64,000 nucleotides of DNA from Hygrocybe punicea (Eukaryota; Basidiomycota; Agaricomycetes; Agaricales; Hygrophoraceae). The translations under genes and the position numbers were made by a program. Below are positions 31,629 through 43,889 of this stretch, piece by piece. The notes below the pieces were generated by a model that made no database searches, was not told the DNA's origin, and saw nothing but the letters and a program-made list of their open reading frames with translations. The stretch covers positions 5,999,820-6,063,819 of the forward strand of contig OY744466.1 of NCBI GenBank assembly GCA_963556145.1, read 5' to 3'. The first letter of the stretch is position 1. Every line of letters begins with the position of its first letter.

Positions 31629-34600
31629 TCAAGCTCCGTACACGCCGTCCATGGTATCCGAGTCGTCGCTGGAATCGTCATCTGTGAGTCCTTTGCTGTT
31701 ATCTATTGTGATATCTTCCCAGAGGTCGTCATCACGATTTCTCAGTTCGAACTCGGGTTGCTCAATGTCAGATTCATTGTCATTAAAAACTGGCATTGCA
31801 TCCTCTGATGTTGGAACACCTTGTGGGCGGTTCAAGTCTGTGTTAGATTCAGACTCGGAAAATATGGTCACGGCTCTGCTTGGGGTTTGATCATGAGCAT
31901 AGACATGTCCAACTCCAAGACCCCAGTGATAGCGCATGATCATGTCACGGTCCACAAATCTAGAAAATCCGGGAGGTAAGCACTGATAACACATTGAGCC
32001 AAAAATATAATCACCGATTGACATAGTAGCTCTTCCAATCTTTGGCATCCTTGGCACAAGGGGAGAGACCAATGCCATCACGATGGACTGCTCCGCTCGC
32101 AAACCTGGGCATAATGTAACTTCTACGCACCACATCACTGGGATCCACAAATCCGAAAGCGCCATCACTTGCTGTCGGAGGAAATTGAACACAGTCCAGA
32201 CGATGGTCTGTCCAACTAACTGACTGGCTTCTGAGGTACTGGAACCATCGCACCCACAGGAACTCCAACCTCCTCGGCACATAATCATGCATTCCCTCCC
32301 CAACATAGATGACGTTGGCGTGGAAAATACCAAGGACACGTGCATATAAGAAGGGGTGGTTTGAATTGGCCTGGAGATCATCAGGTTTCGCAAGCAGCAT
32401 GATATCGCGATGGGATGTGCCAGGATTGACCACGTCTTGTGATCGTCGGACATCATAGGTTGTGAAATTGAATCTGGCCACATTGTGACGATAAATGCGA
32501 TCACTTTTGAAGATCACAGCATTTTCTCCAACCGTTGTACTTGTTAGACCACACGCTAGTGTTTGGGAAGAACCGTTGCAGCTAGTTGACGCCTGTTCCT
32601 GAGACAAGATTGCTTGCATGTGAGGAAGTAGATGATCTTTGAGCTTCGGAATAAAATCCTGCCATCCAATGAGCTCAATCGAGTTTTCTAATCATAAGTT
32701 TAGGTCACTACCTTGACTGCAGGATCGCGAGCATGTTTCTGTAAGAAAAGCGGAATATTCTCAGGATGGTTTTGTGATTTTCCAATAAAGTGATGCACCT
32801 TGGGCGGATTGGGGTGCGCAGCCTCATCTGTTTGGTGTTGAGCACAAATACGACGGATACGGTTCTGGCGTCGCTCAATCCGCGTCATTTGACAAATAAA
32901 GTCCTTGCGGCTAGTGCGGGTGTACCATCCTTTTGGTGAGCAGTGTTCCAGCTCACCCTAAGTAGAACAGTTGGTATGTATTTAAACTGAGCCATTGACG
33001 ACTCACTGGTTCCATCGAGTATGAGTCCGTAGTGCCATATCTTCTGATTGTAGTGGTATAGTCGCCGAGCGAATGCCACTTGTACGTGTTGAGATTTAAA
33101 GTCTTGAGGCGTCGGGCAATGCTATCTGGTTGGGCAGCTGCAGCCCTCTCAGATATGATAGCTTCAGTACTGCTAATATCCGACCGCTGGTCACTGGCTT
33201 CAGCGCCGGCAGGCCTGGAATGACAGACTGGAACAGCACGATTGGCGGCTTGCTTTTCAGTGCGCTTTTCCTTTGCTTGGCGGTGAACACGAGCATTGAA
33301 CTCCCGTTCAAGTTCACGAGTTATGAAAGTGGCACATGTCGTTTCGTTGAAAATATGAAGTTTGTCGCCAAAAGAGGCTGTGACTGCATCCATGATATCC
33401 AAGGTGAGGTCGTTATGCATACGCAGTTTTGCCAAAGCGTGCCAGTGTGCGGCGATGAAGAGGAGTTCCAAAATCTGTCGATTGTGTGGTTCGGGAAGTA
33501 GTCCGTCAAATACAGGGATGGCACACTGACGCGAAAGGTAAGATTTTGTAAATTGTTGGGAATAGATTCACATACTTGCAAGAGGTTCTCGAACTTCCCT
33601 GCTGTCATGTTTTTCAATTCAGAACAATTGGCTGAGAACTTCCGGATTGCGTCCCCAAATGAAGGCAAGAGTCTATAACTTGAGCTAGTCATTAGTTTAG
33701 CCACATAACAACAATAAGTATCTTTACCGATGATCCAATTCCATGAGTAGATTTGCACCACCGTGTGATTCGAGAATGCGAAGAAGATGAATAAAGAGAG
33801 CTTTCCATACACCCAGTTCAAATTCGTGCATCAAATCTACGACCAGCATCAAGAATAGATTGAAGCCAAAGGCGGCCAGTCTAGTCGAAAAGGCATTCTA
33901 ATGATAAAGATCAGCCTACAGCATGAAGTTAAAACTTGGAATCTCACCCTATTTGGAACCAGGGATGTGGCCTTGAGCAGCCTTTCCACAGGTGCGCTGT
34001 TCACCTGCTCATTATTAGAGTAGATCAGCTTCCTGGCAGCGGAAACCAAGCTCTGCCGTTGGTGGTCATCGACTTGCGCCCATGTTACCCGACACCGTGT
34101 ATCGCTAGAGGTTCCGAGATTATGAACATTGTCTAAAGCGATGAGACACTGCGGGCAAGGGCAACAACCCAAATTATGAATACTAGCAAGTAGAATTCTG
34201 TTCGAGATTTATTTCTGCTATACTTACAAAAGCGGATGATGAACTTACTTCTCAGGGTAATCCGCCGAGTAAGTAAATATCCGAGGGTAGAACCGACGCC
34301 TGACTCTGTCACAGCAGGTAATGACAATGCCATGACTCCAAGCCTCCAGAAACTCATCGTCGAGAAGAACTAGCCATTGTGCATGCATGAGCTCCCGAGC
34401 GCAGTGGGTCATAAACTGGTCATTTGGGACTTTTCCACCTGCTGTTTGTTTGGCAGAAAATTCCTTGAAGTCTTCCGGAAGCTGTTGCATGCCAGTGAGG
34501 AATGGATGAAGCGGCTGAATATGAAGAAATGTTGCACTCACATTTCGGAAGTAAGCAACATGATGGCACAAGTGACATGAGGGTTTGCACCAACGATATT

Positions 34601-35973
34601 TTGATTCGTTGCCAAAATACATGTAAAGAGGCCATATCTTTGCAGTGCTGAATGATGTCAGATGCGTAACATCTGACCAGAACATCAACGCGACAACCAC
34701 CCGGGGAAGATCACACCCAGGCTCTCCGGGAGACTCTTGTAGTGTACGATGTGCGTCGATGAACGCAGGTGAGGTGTAGATTTCGCCCTGCACCCGTGCA
34801 GAGTGCTGAGCTTCGCTAGGTTGCCAATGGAGCTCGTAAGGCTCATAATGAAAGTGCCGATTACCAGCTGGGTCTGAAAGCTTCTCCCGAATGACTGAGA
34901 CTAAACCACGGTGATAGAAATCTGGTACAGTATAATCTCGGGGTCCAGCGCCAGGATCGGATAGGATTCCACGACGGGTATGGTACGGTACGGAAATTGT
35001 GACTGGTGTACGCATCCATCCAGCATCCTCATCTAACCATTCCCCTTCACTTTCGCTTGCCAGAGTGTCGTTGATTTTATCCCATTTTGTATCCCGAACG
35101 TTGGATGAAAGAAACTCAGGGTCACCAACGATATCCAAAAGTTCTTTGAAGCTCGATTGCGATTTCTGGATTCCTCCATTCCAATACCACTCGCCTAAGC
35201 GGAACGAACTACGATTCGGATATGGGTAATACATTGACGGAGAAGAGGTTGACGGAGAGAATTCAGGGATGTCTGACAGTTCATTCAATTGGTTGTGCTC
35301 CTCTGGATCATGCAAGGGAAGCTCGGTGGAATAATATCGATGTGATAAACCAAATATGTTGCGTTCGGTGGCAAATACTTGGCCAAGCCAACGGCGCAGA
35401 GACCCAATGCCCAAAGGCTGCGGGGAAGTGCCGCTTTCATTTGACAGGGAAGGATGTACATCACTAGGAACATTGGGTTGGGTGAGGGATGGCGGTGGTA
35501 GCGGACGTGGCGGTTGTGGTAGTAGATCCCTGAATCGCAAGGGGAGTTGGCGATTAAGCCTGCGGGTCCACGGCCTATGCTCCATCAGGGTCATCTTGCA
35601 ATCATCAGCCTCATCATTGGCATCTGTGGTGTCGCCTACGGTAGTCTACAAGTAATGTGTCAATGCAGAATTTTCATCCATCGTCATTAGGGGAACACAC
35701 CTCAACTATCGCCGGCGAGCCTGCCTGATCTGACACCACTGTCAAGCCCACCGAAACCTGAGGGGGCTGCCTGGGCTCTGGAGGCCTGGTCCGGAGACAA
35801 CGTCTTTTGGTGCCTGTCCACATTTGCTTTGCCTTGTCTAGGGCGTTGGCGAGGCGTTTCTTCAATGACTGGCATGTACGTCTGTGGTTCGTGAGAGCGT
35901 TGACTTGCGGGAAGGATCGTCCGCACACACAAAGTGATTCACTTGTAGCATTTTCATGCCAGTGGTTGTCCAT
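31629..35973 (-). CDS. Plavaka transposase, complete, 9 exons, 1310 aa
   Basis: Exons 5' to 3': 35973-35701, 35645-34249, 34197-33948, 33897-33728, 33678-33576, 33525-33007, 32957-32712, 32658-32015 and 31959-31629. Total 3933 nt, every phase consistent. The N-terminus has a zinc-finger-like CVCGRSF...HRRTC. The DDE core contains FHYEPYELHW, GEIYTSPAFIDAH, CDLPRVVVALMFWSDVTHLT with a catalytic-type Asp, CKPSCHLCHHVAYF, FTYSADYPEK, CPCPQCL, VDLMHEFELGVWKALF, ELLFIAAHWHALAKLRMH, GELEHCSPKG and FVDRDMIMRYHWGLGVGH. These are hallmarks of fungal Plavaka transposases, related to the CACTA/CMC group. No lesion was seen, so it may be autonomous. Terminal repeats could not be identified. It is divergent from the large gene at 36271, 298 bp away. 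31000-31628 holds no supportable gene. Confidence 0.85.
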
Positions 35974-36205
35974 GCTACACGCCGTAAGAATAGCTGGTAG
36001 ACTTAAGTGACACGCTGGCAAGCCTGAGCCTGAGGGGGACTCCAACTCGGAAACTTCAAGTTGAAGCTGACTCGGACTCATTTACTACTAGTCACTGTTG
36101 GTCACGGTCACGGTAGTTTCACGGCACCCGGGCCGTAACTACACCGCCAAGTTGAAAAAGAAACTTTGCTTTGTATCCGACCAGGCTGATCCCCCATCAA
36201 CCGTA

Positions 36206-36232
36206 GACCCAAGCGTTCAACGCCTGTGTCAC
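36206..36232. promoter_or_regulatory. Palindromic GCGTTCAACGC motif between two divergent genes
   Basis: AAGCGTTCAACGCCTGTGTC lies 40-65 bp upstream of the start at 36271 and matches AAGCGTTCCAACGCCTGTGTC upstream of the paralogue's start at 13418 (minus strand). GGTCACGGTCACGG and GACTCGGACTC repeats lie at 36090-36115 and 36070, on the Plavaka side. Confidence 0.55.
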
Positions 36233-36270
36233 ACATCCGATCGTCTATCAGCCCTTCTGACGTCATAATA

Positions 36271-38972
36271 ATGAATCCGAGTCCTTCAAGTGCCGAGTCC
36301 GGATCTCGACTCGGAGTCGTTGTGGAGGGTCTCTTCGCTCTCGTCGGCAACGCCGTCTTCACAATCGCCCATGGGGATGTAAGCTCACTCTATCGAGTTC
36401 CACGTCTCCAGGATAAGCCCGACCCATCCTCCCTATTTCTTGGTGACATTTGGAAGACAAGCTGGATTACTAACAAGGTCCCCTTCATGGCCCTGATTCC
36501 TGTCCATAAGCCCTTCTATTCTCCTCTTTTCCAACGGTTAAACTATCGCGACAGTGATCTTCCACTGCAACACCTCCCCGACGGATCCTGGTCTCTGAAC
36601 CTCGAACTTATCTGCGAATGGGTTTCCTTGGAACGAAATCTGCGCGCAATCCTCTCTGCGATGCTTAATTGCAGCACAGTGCCGGTGCCTTTTTTTTTCC
36701 GGTTGTGGTCTTTCCCCAAAAGATACGGCTACGAACTGGCTTATCGTACCAATAGGGCCACACGAATCATTGCCTCACGATCCAGAGACGCGTTCGTTCC
36801 TCTCATGGTGGCGATATCGTTCAGCATCTTGGTCTTGGACTGGGAACAAGCGCACAGAACAAACTTCAATTGGTGTGAAAAGGTCTTGACGGAAACCAGA
36901 ATACATCACCAATGGCTGACAGATTTGGAGATGTCACCGGTAGGAGACGTGTTGATCCCGAGAGTCGGCGGCTTCGTCGATATGGACTCATGCCAATTCA
37001 AATTTATCTTGCCCACCCTTCAGTCTATGAATATGCCGTTGTTTTTGCATTGGGGCGTAACAGATTATGGTCCCTCTCATTTTCCTGGTTATCTCGAGGG
37101 CTGGGTCCTGAGGCGTGTTGAAATATCGCGTCTTCAGCTGATGGCCCGCCTTCCCCGTCCCACCAATGAAACCTATCCCCCTTCCATTGAATACAACCCT
37201 CTCACTCACCTTTCTCTCTTACCCCCTTCTTCTAACATCCTCCCATCCTTCGCAACTGACTCTGCCACTCCTGCTGCTGCTTCACCTCCCCGGACGTTCC
37301 CTCCAGTTGAAAAGTACAGCGGTCAGCAAGAAGGCGAGGACTGGCAAACTTTTTTTGCTCGCCGAGAGAAAGCAGATGTGGTACGTGCATCACACGAAAC
37401 TCCTCAGGACAAGCAACGCCGCATGCAACGAGAGGATCATGCAGCCACAGGTATGACGCCGGGGAGGAAAGGTGCCAGGGTTTTTGTCTGGGAGGAGGTT
37501 GATGGCTTCCTAGTGCGCAGAGCAGCTGGTCGTGATCATTATCACCTGATATGGGAAGATTTTGGCCCCAATCAACGCAAATACAACTCATTTCTTAATG
37601 AGTGGGATCTTTGCGAGGAGTTCGCTCCTATGGACCAACCAGAGCATTGGGATGACGACGACGACGACGATCCAATTTATAACCATCCTTTACTCCCCCA
37701 AGATGATCCGGCGAAACCACCTGATCACAATGATGGGACTTACTCGTCCTCTGCTGATCTACGGCATATCCATGACGTGCCAGCCGATTCCGATGATCAC
37801 GTCGAGTTCGATGATAGTCTTGAAGACCTAGCATATTACAGGTTCGGTTTCGTGAAGCCACTTGGTGAGGTGAATGAGCCGAAGAAGCCTGTAGCCTGGT
37901 TATTGGTCCAGAAGTTGGTTGGCGAATCCTGGAGAACAGATGGTGCTAGACCATCCAAAGACATACAAAAATATCTCTGCAATTTCTTTGGACATTTGCT
38001 CAATTCTAGTCCGGTGCCCGTTATACCTCAGGCGATCCACGACCTTCTTCAACCTGATGCAGATGTGCATCTCAACTCAAATGTCTGCATCCGCCGCGAG
38101 ATGCTAGGTCTTCCAAATCAAACTGTTTATTACATTGTCTCATCGCCCAGATCTACCGTAAAGGAATGTCCATTTCAACTCGCCTTGACTAGTGCGGCCT
38201 CTGTTGTTGAGATTGTGCGCTGTCAATGGGGTGAGCTTGTGCAGATTGCCCATCAGCTGTTGGGCAGGGGCATATCCTTCAAAGCCTGCATTCGAGGCGA
38301 CCCTCGGCCACCACCCACTGAGTCAGTGCCTCGTTATCCAGGTCTTGGTTATCGTCCAGTGGGATACAAGCTGCGACTCTCTTGACTACGCTGCCTATGA
38401 GTCTCGTCGTCGTCAAATCTTAACATCCAGGCGTGGACGTGCCGGTCTATTAGCAGGTGGCATCGTTGCTCGTCTTGCCAGGGACACTGTCAGTTTCGAG
38501 GATGTGTGCTATGGGCCTTCGGACAGCGTTTTTGAGGATGGTGTTTGCCTCTGGGACGGGAAAGAGTCCTATGCTTACTGGGATGATCGGCTAACTGAGG
38601 ACGAGGTGGATGTAATATGCGGTGTTTACAGAGTTGACACAGGTTAGTGATGCCCAGCAACTTGTGGAATGATCCTGATCATTTCTAGGTCAAAACGACG
38701 CAACGCACGGTCTGCGGCAGACGAGTGACATCTCTTGGTGGCCGAAGCCTTCAGCCTGGGAGGTTTCAGGCCTGAATGTGGGGTACTGGTCGAGAGATTG
38801 CGAGTCTTGGTTTCAAAAGCGCCTAGCAGATATCGAGTCTGGAAAAGCTGATCTGCGTAGCCCAGGAAAATGGAGACACTCACTCAAATTTACGAAGTCC
38901 TGTCAGCTTGTTGCCCAGAACAATGAATCCCTCGCAGCTCAGTTCCTCAATCATCCTCACTTGTACACATAG
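36271..38972 (+). pseudogene. Large fungal protein of unknown function, copy 2, one frameshift
   Basis: Paralogue of 10707-13418, similar along its whole length (PFMALIPVHKPFYSPLF, FFRLWSFPKRYGYELAYR, SRDAFVPLMV, GARVFVWEEVDGFLVRRAAG, LDYAAYESRR). Exon 1 is 36271-38642 and exon 2 38689-38972, across a 46-bp intron with the same position and phase as in copy 1. A single extra base at about 38371-38374 turns GYKPDSLDYAAYE into a stop; without it the frame runs to the end. A sequencing error is possible. An in-frame ATG at 36226 exists, but MNPS at 36271 is conserved in both copies. Encoded blocks otherwise look under selection. Confidence 0.7.
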
Positions 38973-39154
38973 GGCCAAGGGGGCCTATAGAGTTGCAGGC
39001 TACCATTATTTCATAATTTATGTATCTTCCATGTCTGTCGCCCTTTACATGACACTACGCATTTTGTCACCGTACAACTTGAAATACTTAGATAATATGA
39101 TTCCAAAATCTATATTTGGACATGCCCGTAGTGTGATTAGTCAAATCCCTTTTT

Positions 39155-39208
39155 GTTTGCATCTCTTTGGACCCAATGTCCAGACATTGGGTCCAAAGAG
39201 AAGCAAAC
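39155..39208. repeat. 26-bp inverted repeat with a 2-bp loop
   Basis: GTTTGCATCTCTTTGGACCC and on to 39180 is followed after CA by its reverse complement (39183-39208) with one mismatch. It would form a tight stem-loop. It lies 24 bp left of a mariner-type MITE and shares no sequence with it. Confidence 0.7.
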
Positions 39209-39231
39209 AACGTTACTTTGTATTATATATA

Positions 39232-39751
39232 CAGTCGGTTGCATAAAGATTGAGAAACACAATCTGCAAAAACTTGTTTGTCTAAGCTTGCCATGACCTT
39301 AATTTAGCAATTTGTCACGACGGGTCACACATTGTCACAGATCAGTCACAGCATTTTATCGGTGGGTACGATGACGCTCTCATTCCCAAAACCCACTCTC
39401 GCCTGTCCAGTGCTGCTCATGAGAGGGGATTTCCTCTGCCGTACGTCTGAAATGATAAGGAGAACGTGCTGAGCCACCCCTCTGATGGTTGGCTCAACAA
39501 TCCAAGTTGGATTGGTATGGTCTTCTTTTATTTTCATCATTATGCCAGTGTCTTTCATAGTATCAGATAACCCTGTATACAGTACTCTGACTACATCCTA
39601 CAAGGTTCACGATTTCTCTAGTCATACAGTCTTCTTGGTGCCAGGCAACAGTGGTGGCGTGACTAAGGGAAAAGTCACGCCAGACCCTGTTGCAAACTTA
39701 GACAAACAAGCTTTTGCAGATTGTGTTTCTCAATCTTTATGCAACTGACTG
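39232..39751. mobile_element. Tc1/mariner-type MITE, 520 bp
   Basis: Terminal inverted repeats about 60 bp long begin CAGTCGGTTGCATAAAGATT on the left; the right end is the near-exact reverse complement (ATGCAACTGACTG, ending at 39751). The element is flanked by TA on both sides (39230-39231 and 39752-39753), the insertion site of Tc1/mariner elements. No transposase is encoded; an 87-codon frame inside has no known motif. Confidence 0.85.
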
Positions 39752-39995
39752 TAATAGTTTCAATTGCAAGCTCATATGATATCAAATACTAACTACTGTT
39801 AGAGGTTTCGCAAGTTCACGTTATGGTATTCTCCAAAGTGGTAAGCATGGATTCCGTCTCACCAGGGTTTTCCGAAGTCTCAAACTCCGGTGTTTTCCTT
39901 AAGCACGTGGCGGCGGCCCGTGTTTATGCGAAGTAGCTAACGTCACAGTGACCGTGACTCGAACTTGAACTTCAAGTTCAAGTTGCCCTCGGCTG

Positions 39996-40018
39996 CACAG
40001 CGTTCTAATGTTGTACAG
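39996..40018 (+). promoter_or_regulatory. Palindromic motif CACAGCGTTCTAATGTTGTA
   Basis: Lies about 125 bp upstream of the conserved start remnant at 40140 (MASTNAADL), preceded by GTCACAGTGACCGTGAC and GAACTTGAACTTCAAGTTCA at 39944-39982. The arrangement matches 13580-13877. Downstream of the start the frame ends after about 11 codons, so the gene served is lost. Confidence 0.5.
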
Positions 40019-40316
40019 TTTTCTCCAGTGTGCCAGTGTGCCATTCCTACGGCCTCCAGTGACCTTTGTCTCCGCTTCCTCTGCATCTCCGCGTTCTGAC
40101 CTGTTCGTCAATTCAGAAGCTCTGAGTCAGGCTTGTGCAATGGCGAGTACCAACGCCGCAGATTTGTATTTTTAATCATTTTTTCCCTAGAATTCGCGTA
40201 GCGGTGGACTTGGCTTATCCTTCAAGGTAGATTCTCCAATGATAAAAATGATGTTCTAGATATATATATACAATGCGCAGGCGCAAAGGAACCATATGAT
40301 CAATAACACTCTTCGT

Positions 40317-41137
40317 TTAGTCACTGTTGTCAGTGATCTCAATCACGTCGTCAGGCGCTGACGGATTTCCTGTCGGACAATAATGATGTTTGAAGGCCCT
40401 TCGTGTCATGATTAAGCCGCAGGTGCACCTCGTGAATAGGATACGGAAGTCAGATTCCGAGAGCCCCGGACGGATTGACGAGTTAAGTTGCATGAGCATA
40501 TCGATTGGCTTCAGGTGCTGGGTAAGCCTTGGTTTTCGAGGAGAAGGGATACTAATCTCTCTGTTCAGATTTATGTCTGAAGCTTTTGTCAAAACCATCG
40601 TCACCCATTGAAGCAAAAACTTACCGGCTAAGGCATAAGATCTCCTGAGGGATCTCGGGCCACTTTGTGACCCCTGAACTGGATTTGTATCAGCACTGAC
40701 CGAGTTGTCTATCAATTCAGATACGGGCGGAGGGCGAGGTTCCTCGGGATCTGCAGCACGTCGAATCACAATTTGAATGAATATTGATATGAAGACGCGT
40801 ACCTCTGGCCGGATAAGCCTGCACTTGTACACCTACCTTGGTGTAAAGACGTTCCAAGTTAACTGCCGCAAGTCAGCGGAGGGTAAGCCTCAATCTACAA
40901 AGTATCATTCCACAACTTACCCAGATATTCGCATCTGCCCCGCGCACATAACACGACATATTGTCCCGCTAAGCGGCCAGTTGTAGGCAACACGATGGCT
41001 GCCTCTGTGAACGTAGACGGTTGCCCGCGGATTGCCAGCATGATTACTGGGCATATACAACAGGGACCGAGGAAGCGATGGGAACTATGGTGGTCGTGCA
41101 GCTCAGATGGTGGGACCCGTTCCCCATTATCATTCAA
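40317..41137 (-). CDS. Small zinc-binding protein of unknown function, 4 exons
   Basis: Exons 41137-40921, 40862-40803 and 40750-40317 join in frame; a 48-bp in-frame intron with ideal GTAAGT donor (40577-40624) probably splits the last one. The product is about 220 aa. The N-terminus has CCICPV, then VLPTTGRLAGQYVVLCARGRCEYL; the C-terminus has RCTCGLIMTRRAFKHHYC and an acidic end (DDVIEITDNSD). The spaced Cys/His pairs suggest two zinc sites. I know the AGQYV...C...CGYL pattern from agaricomycete hypothetical proteins but no function. A 3' remnant of a paralogue lies at 14050-14233, which supports the gene being real. Confidence 0.6.
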
Positions 41138-41414
41138 CGGCCTGTCATGAAGATCAGCAGCGAAACACCTAATAAGGCGACGCGTACCATTTCCACACGG
41201 TCAGCCCATGACCGGTGGCGTGGTTGAATTGAAGGACGGAATTAGAGGTACGAATCTCGTGCAGATACACACGGCTATGGGTTAAAGGCATGAGTCACAG
41301 CAGGCCAGGTTGTTAGCACCGGCACCGTAAGCCCCCCTCTTTATACTCATTTATGTGTAGGCAGAAGCTGACGCGTATCGTCGATACAGTCAGTATGAGT
41401 CAGGACGAGTCACG

Positions 41415-43030
41415 ATGAGTCGAGACGAAGGTACTAGAATTTTCCAGAGTAAGTTTATGACTCACTACTAATATGTCATATTTTATGGCCCAAGATGCAG
41501 GTTTCGATTTCGAGTCTATCGAGCTCATTGCATCAACGAATTTCTAGAATCACCGGAGATGTCTGAGGACGAGACCACCGGTACATGCAAGAGGCCTGGC
41601 TCCAGCGCACTTCAACTCGGCCCCAAGAAGAAACCGTCGGTAACTTGACTCAAACTACTTGACATCAGCTCACCCAAACACCAGGTGCAATTCGGACCCA
41701 TTAATCCATCGTGGCCGCCACTTTGGACGAACTGTGCACGCTTTATGCAACGTCCAAGCTTTGATCACAAACAGGCTTCTGCGTCTAGGTGAGCTGGCAG
41801 ATGAGCCAGAGGAATCATTCACTTACGAGTATGTTCCACATCTTTTGTGAGTCATCTCTGACCCCTTCCAAATCTTCGTTGGCAGGCAAAGGCGGGAACA
41901 CCGAGTTTTCGAGGCACTGCTACAAATGATACCGGGCCTCGAGGATCGTTTGATGAATGGATCTGAAAACGACACCCTATCCGTAGCTGAATTGGTAAGC
42001 TAGTCCTATAGAGTTGCCTTTTCCTTTATCACTTTGTACAGTTGCAAAAAGGTGTCTCAAGTGCCTGGTCTGACGATACAAAGAGTCTCAAGGGTCCGAT
42101 CCTGGAGTGGATCACTCCGCGAGGCCAATCCCTCAACCCCCCCCTCTCTCGCAATGTCAAAGTGGATCGTGGTTTTCACCATGAACGCACAGGCTCATTG
42201 CTTTGCCCTGCAGGACAGGATTGGTCCAACCCCGAGTGCGCCATCCCGACCCCACTTTGTGTTGAATTCGCTGACCTTGAGCAGGATCCAAGCGAAATTA
42301 CGCAACGGCGATATGATTGTTTCTGGTGATCACTGGCTGATTTTTCTCTACGCAGGACATGTCTACGATCCAGAAAATCCGTGGAAGGGCTTATTCAAAA
42401 GCCAAATACTCGTTTCGGTGAGTCACCTCTTTCTCTTCATTGGCGTGTCGATACTGAATAGCGTTCATTTACAATTGTCAAGAGTTATAAACATGTTTTT
42501 ACGTCCCCCAGCTCAGTTGATAAAGAAGTGAAGGCAACTCGATCAGGCAATGCACGAATCCATGGAATGACTCATGTAACTCCTGCCTCTATCGCATACA
42601 TTGCTACGCAGATTCGCCAGCGGTGATTCTTAGTTGAGCAGGCTGACCTACTAGTACCTCTGATTTAGGCCCGGTTCGCGTTAAGTTCATCGGCTGTTTT
42701 TTCTCGGACAGACACAATTACGGACTCGGAACGCTTTTATCACAGCGTGTTGGAACTTTTTGATGACGTTGAAGAGAAGGCCAAGGCGGATGATCTTTTG
42801 GTATGGTGGAACCGGTAAGCTACCCATCCAGTTTGGTGATGATATATTTACCCATCGCATGTAGTCACATTTTCCCGACTTACTCATCCGCGAAACAACC
42901 TGCTACCAAAGATAGCGCACTGGCCAAGATCAAAGAAAAGAGAGCTCGCATTAAGGAAGCACAGGCAGGACCTGGGGTGGAAAGGCATTCTGAAGCAACT
43001 CACAACCCCGGTACAAGTAACCGCCAGTAG
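41415..43030 (+). CDS. DUF6698-type protein, multi-exon, two uncertain joints
   Basis: Readable in order: RGRHFGRTVHALCNVQALI, LLRLGELADEPEESFTYE, REHRVFEALLQMIPGLEDRL, SDDTKSLKGPILEWITPRGQ, PPLSRNVKVDRGFHHERTG, LLCPAGQDWSNPE, RNGDMIVSGDHWLIFLYAG, YDPENPWKGLFKS, YKHVFTSPSSVD, ARIHGMTHVTPASIAYIATQ, RFALSSSAVFSRTDTITDSE, WWNR and HIFPTYSS, ending at 43030. This is the DUF6698 pattern of Agaricomycetes; function unknown. Introns at about 41838-41885, 41996-42047, 42235-42281, 42419-42484 and 42820-42870 splice cleanly. The first joint (about 41640-41685) and the one at about 42625-42668 do not resolve into one frame, so slight damage or a mis-seen intron is possible. The start is uncertain (41415 or 41559). 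Confidence 0.65.
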
Positions 43031-43039
43031 ATAATTCGT

Positions 43040-43889
43040 GTATCAGCCGCCGACCTGCAATCAAATTGTTATGTTCCTATCTCAGCCTGTTCAAGCAAGA
43101 CATAAATTGTCGTGTCCTGGCAGTGTGCTACCCATGATCATTTAACGGCAGACTTCTGCCACCGACAACACTTGCCCAACTCTTGTGAACTTTGACAGTG
43201 ACTGACAGTATTGGGCTTGCTGATCGACTTAGCAATTCTCACGCAATGGCAAATGCTGATAAGTACTCGATAAGTCATTAACAACTCTTGCAGCACTGGA
43301 GATATTCACCAAGTCTACAGTTGATTACAAGGGAAGGTACCACTGATACAGAAAGGTATGCCTTTGGAAGTCTGATAGACCTTGAGAAAACCATAGACAT
43401 TGAAATGCAATACTGATACAGAAAGATATGTACTTGTAAGTCTGGTAGTGCTTGAGAAAACCATAAAGTCTACTGTCCATTATAAGGGAAGGTACCACTG
43501 ATATTTAATGTTATTTATTTCACAAAATGACGGACTCGAACCAGCCGGGCATTTATTGATCGTGAAATGTCATACTTATCTTATCAGACCATTCCAAGAT
43601 ACTTCTGTGGGTTATCACAATCTCGACACAATATGATCAGATAAACAATTCTTGTAGCGCTGGCGAAAACTGTCAACCCTACTGTCCTTTATCTTCTCTT
43701 ATCGGCGACCTCACAATTCTTAGATATATTGCACAACTTATATATCTTATCAGGCTATGTAAGGCAAGCTAAGACCCTCCTCGATTTCCCGATGTTGAGC
43801 TTCAAGTTCATCACCACATCACGGTGACGGTGGCCGCACTGACCGCACTGGCATGAGCCGTCACGGAACGGTCTATGATGGCAACAGGT
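43040..43889. other. Stretch without a gene; partial direct repeat
   Basis: AAGGGAAGGTACCACTGATA occurs at about 43330 and 43485, and GATACAGAAAG(G/A)TATG at about 43348 and 43420, with TTGAGAAAACCATA after each: a 70-150 bp scrambled duplication. No coding frame with a recognisable motif. Confidence 0.45.

Noticed and set aside
43500..43560. GGTTCGAGTCC on the minus strand, like a tRNA B box
   Set aside because: No matching A box or foldable T, anticodon and acceptor stems around it.
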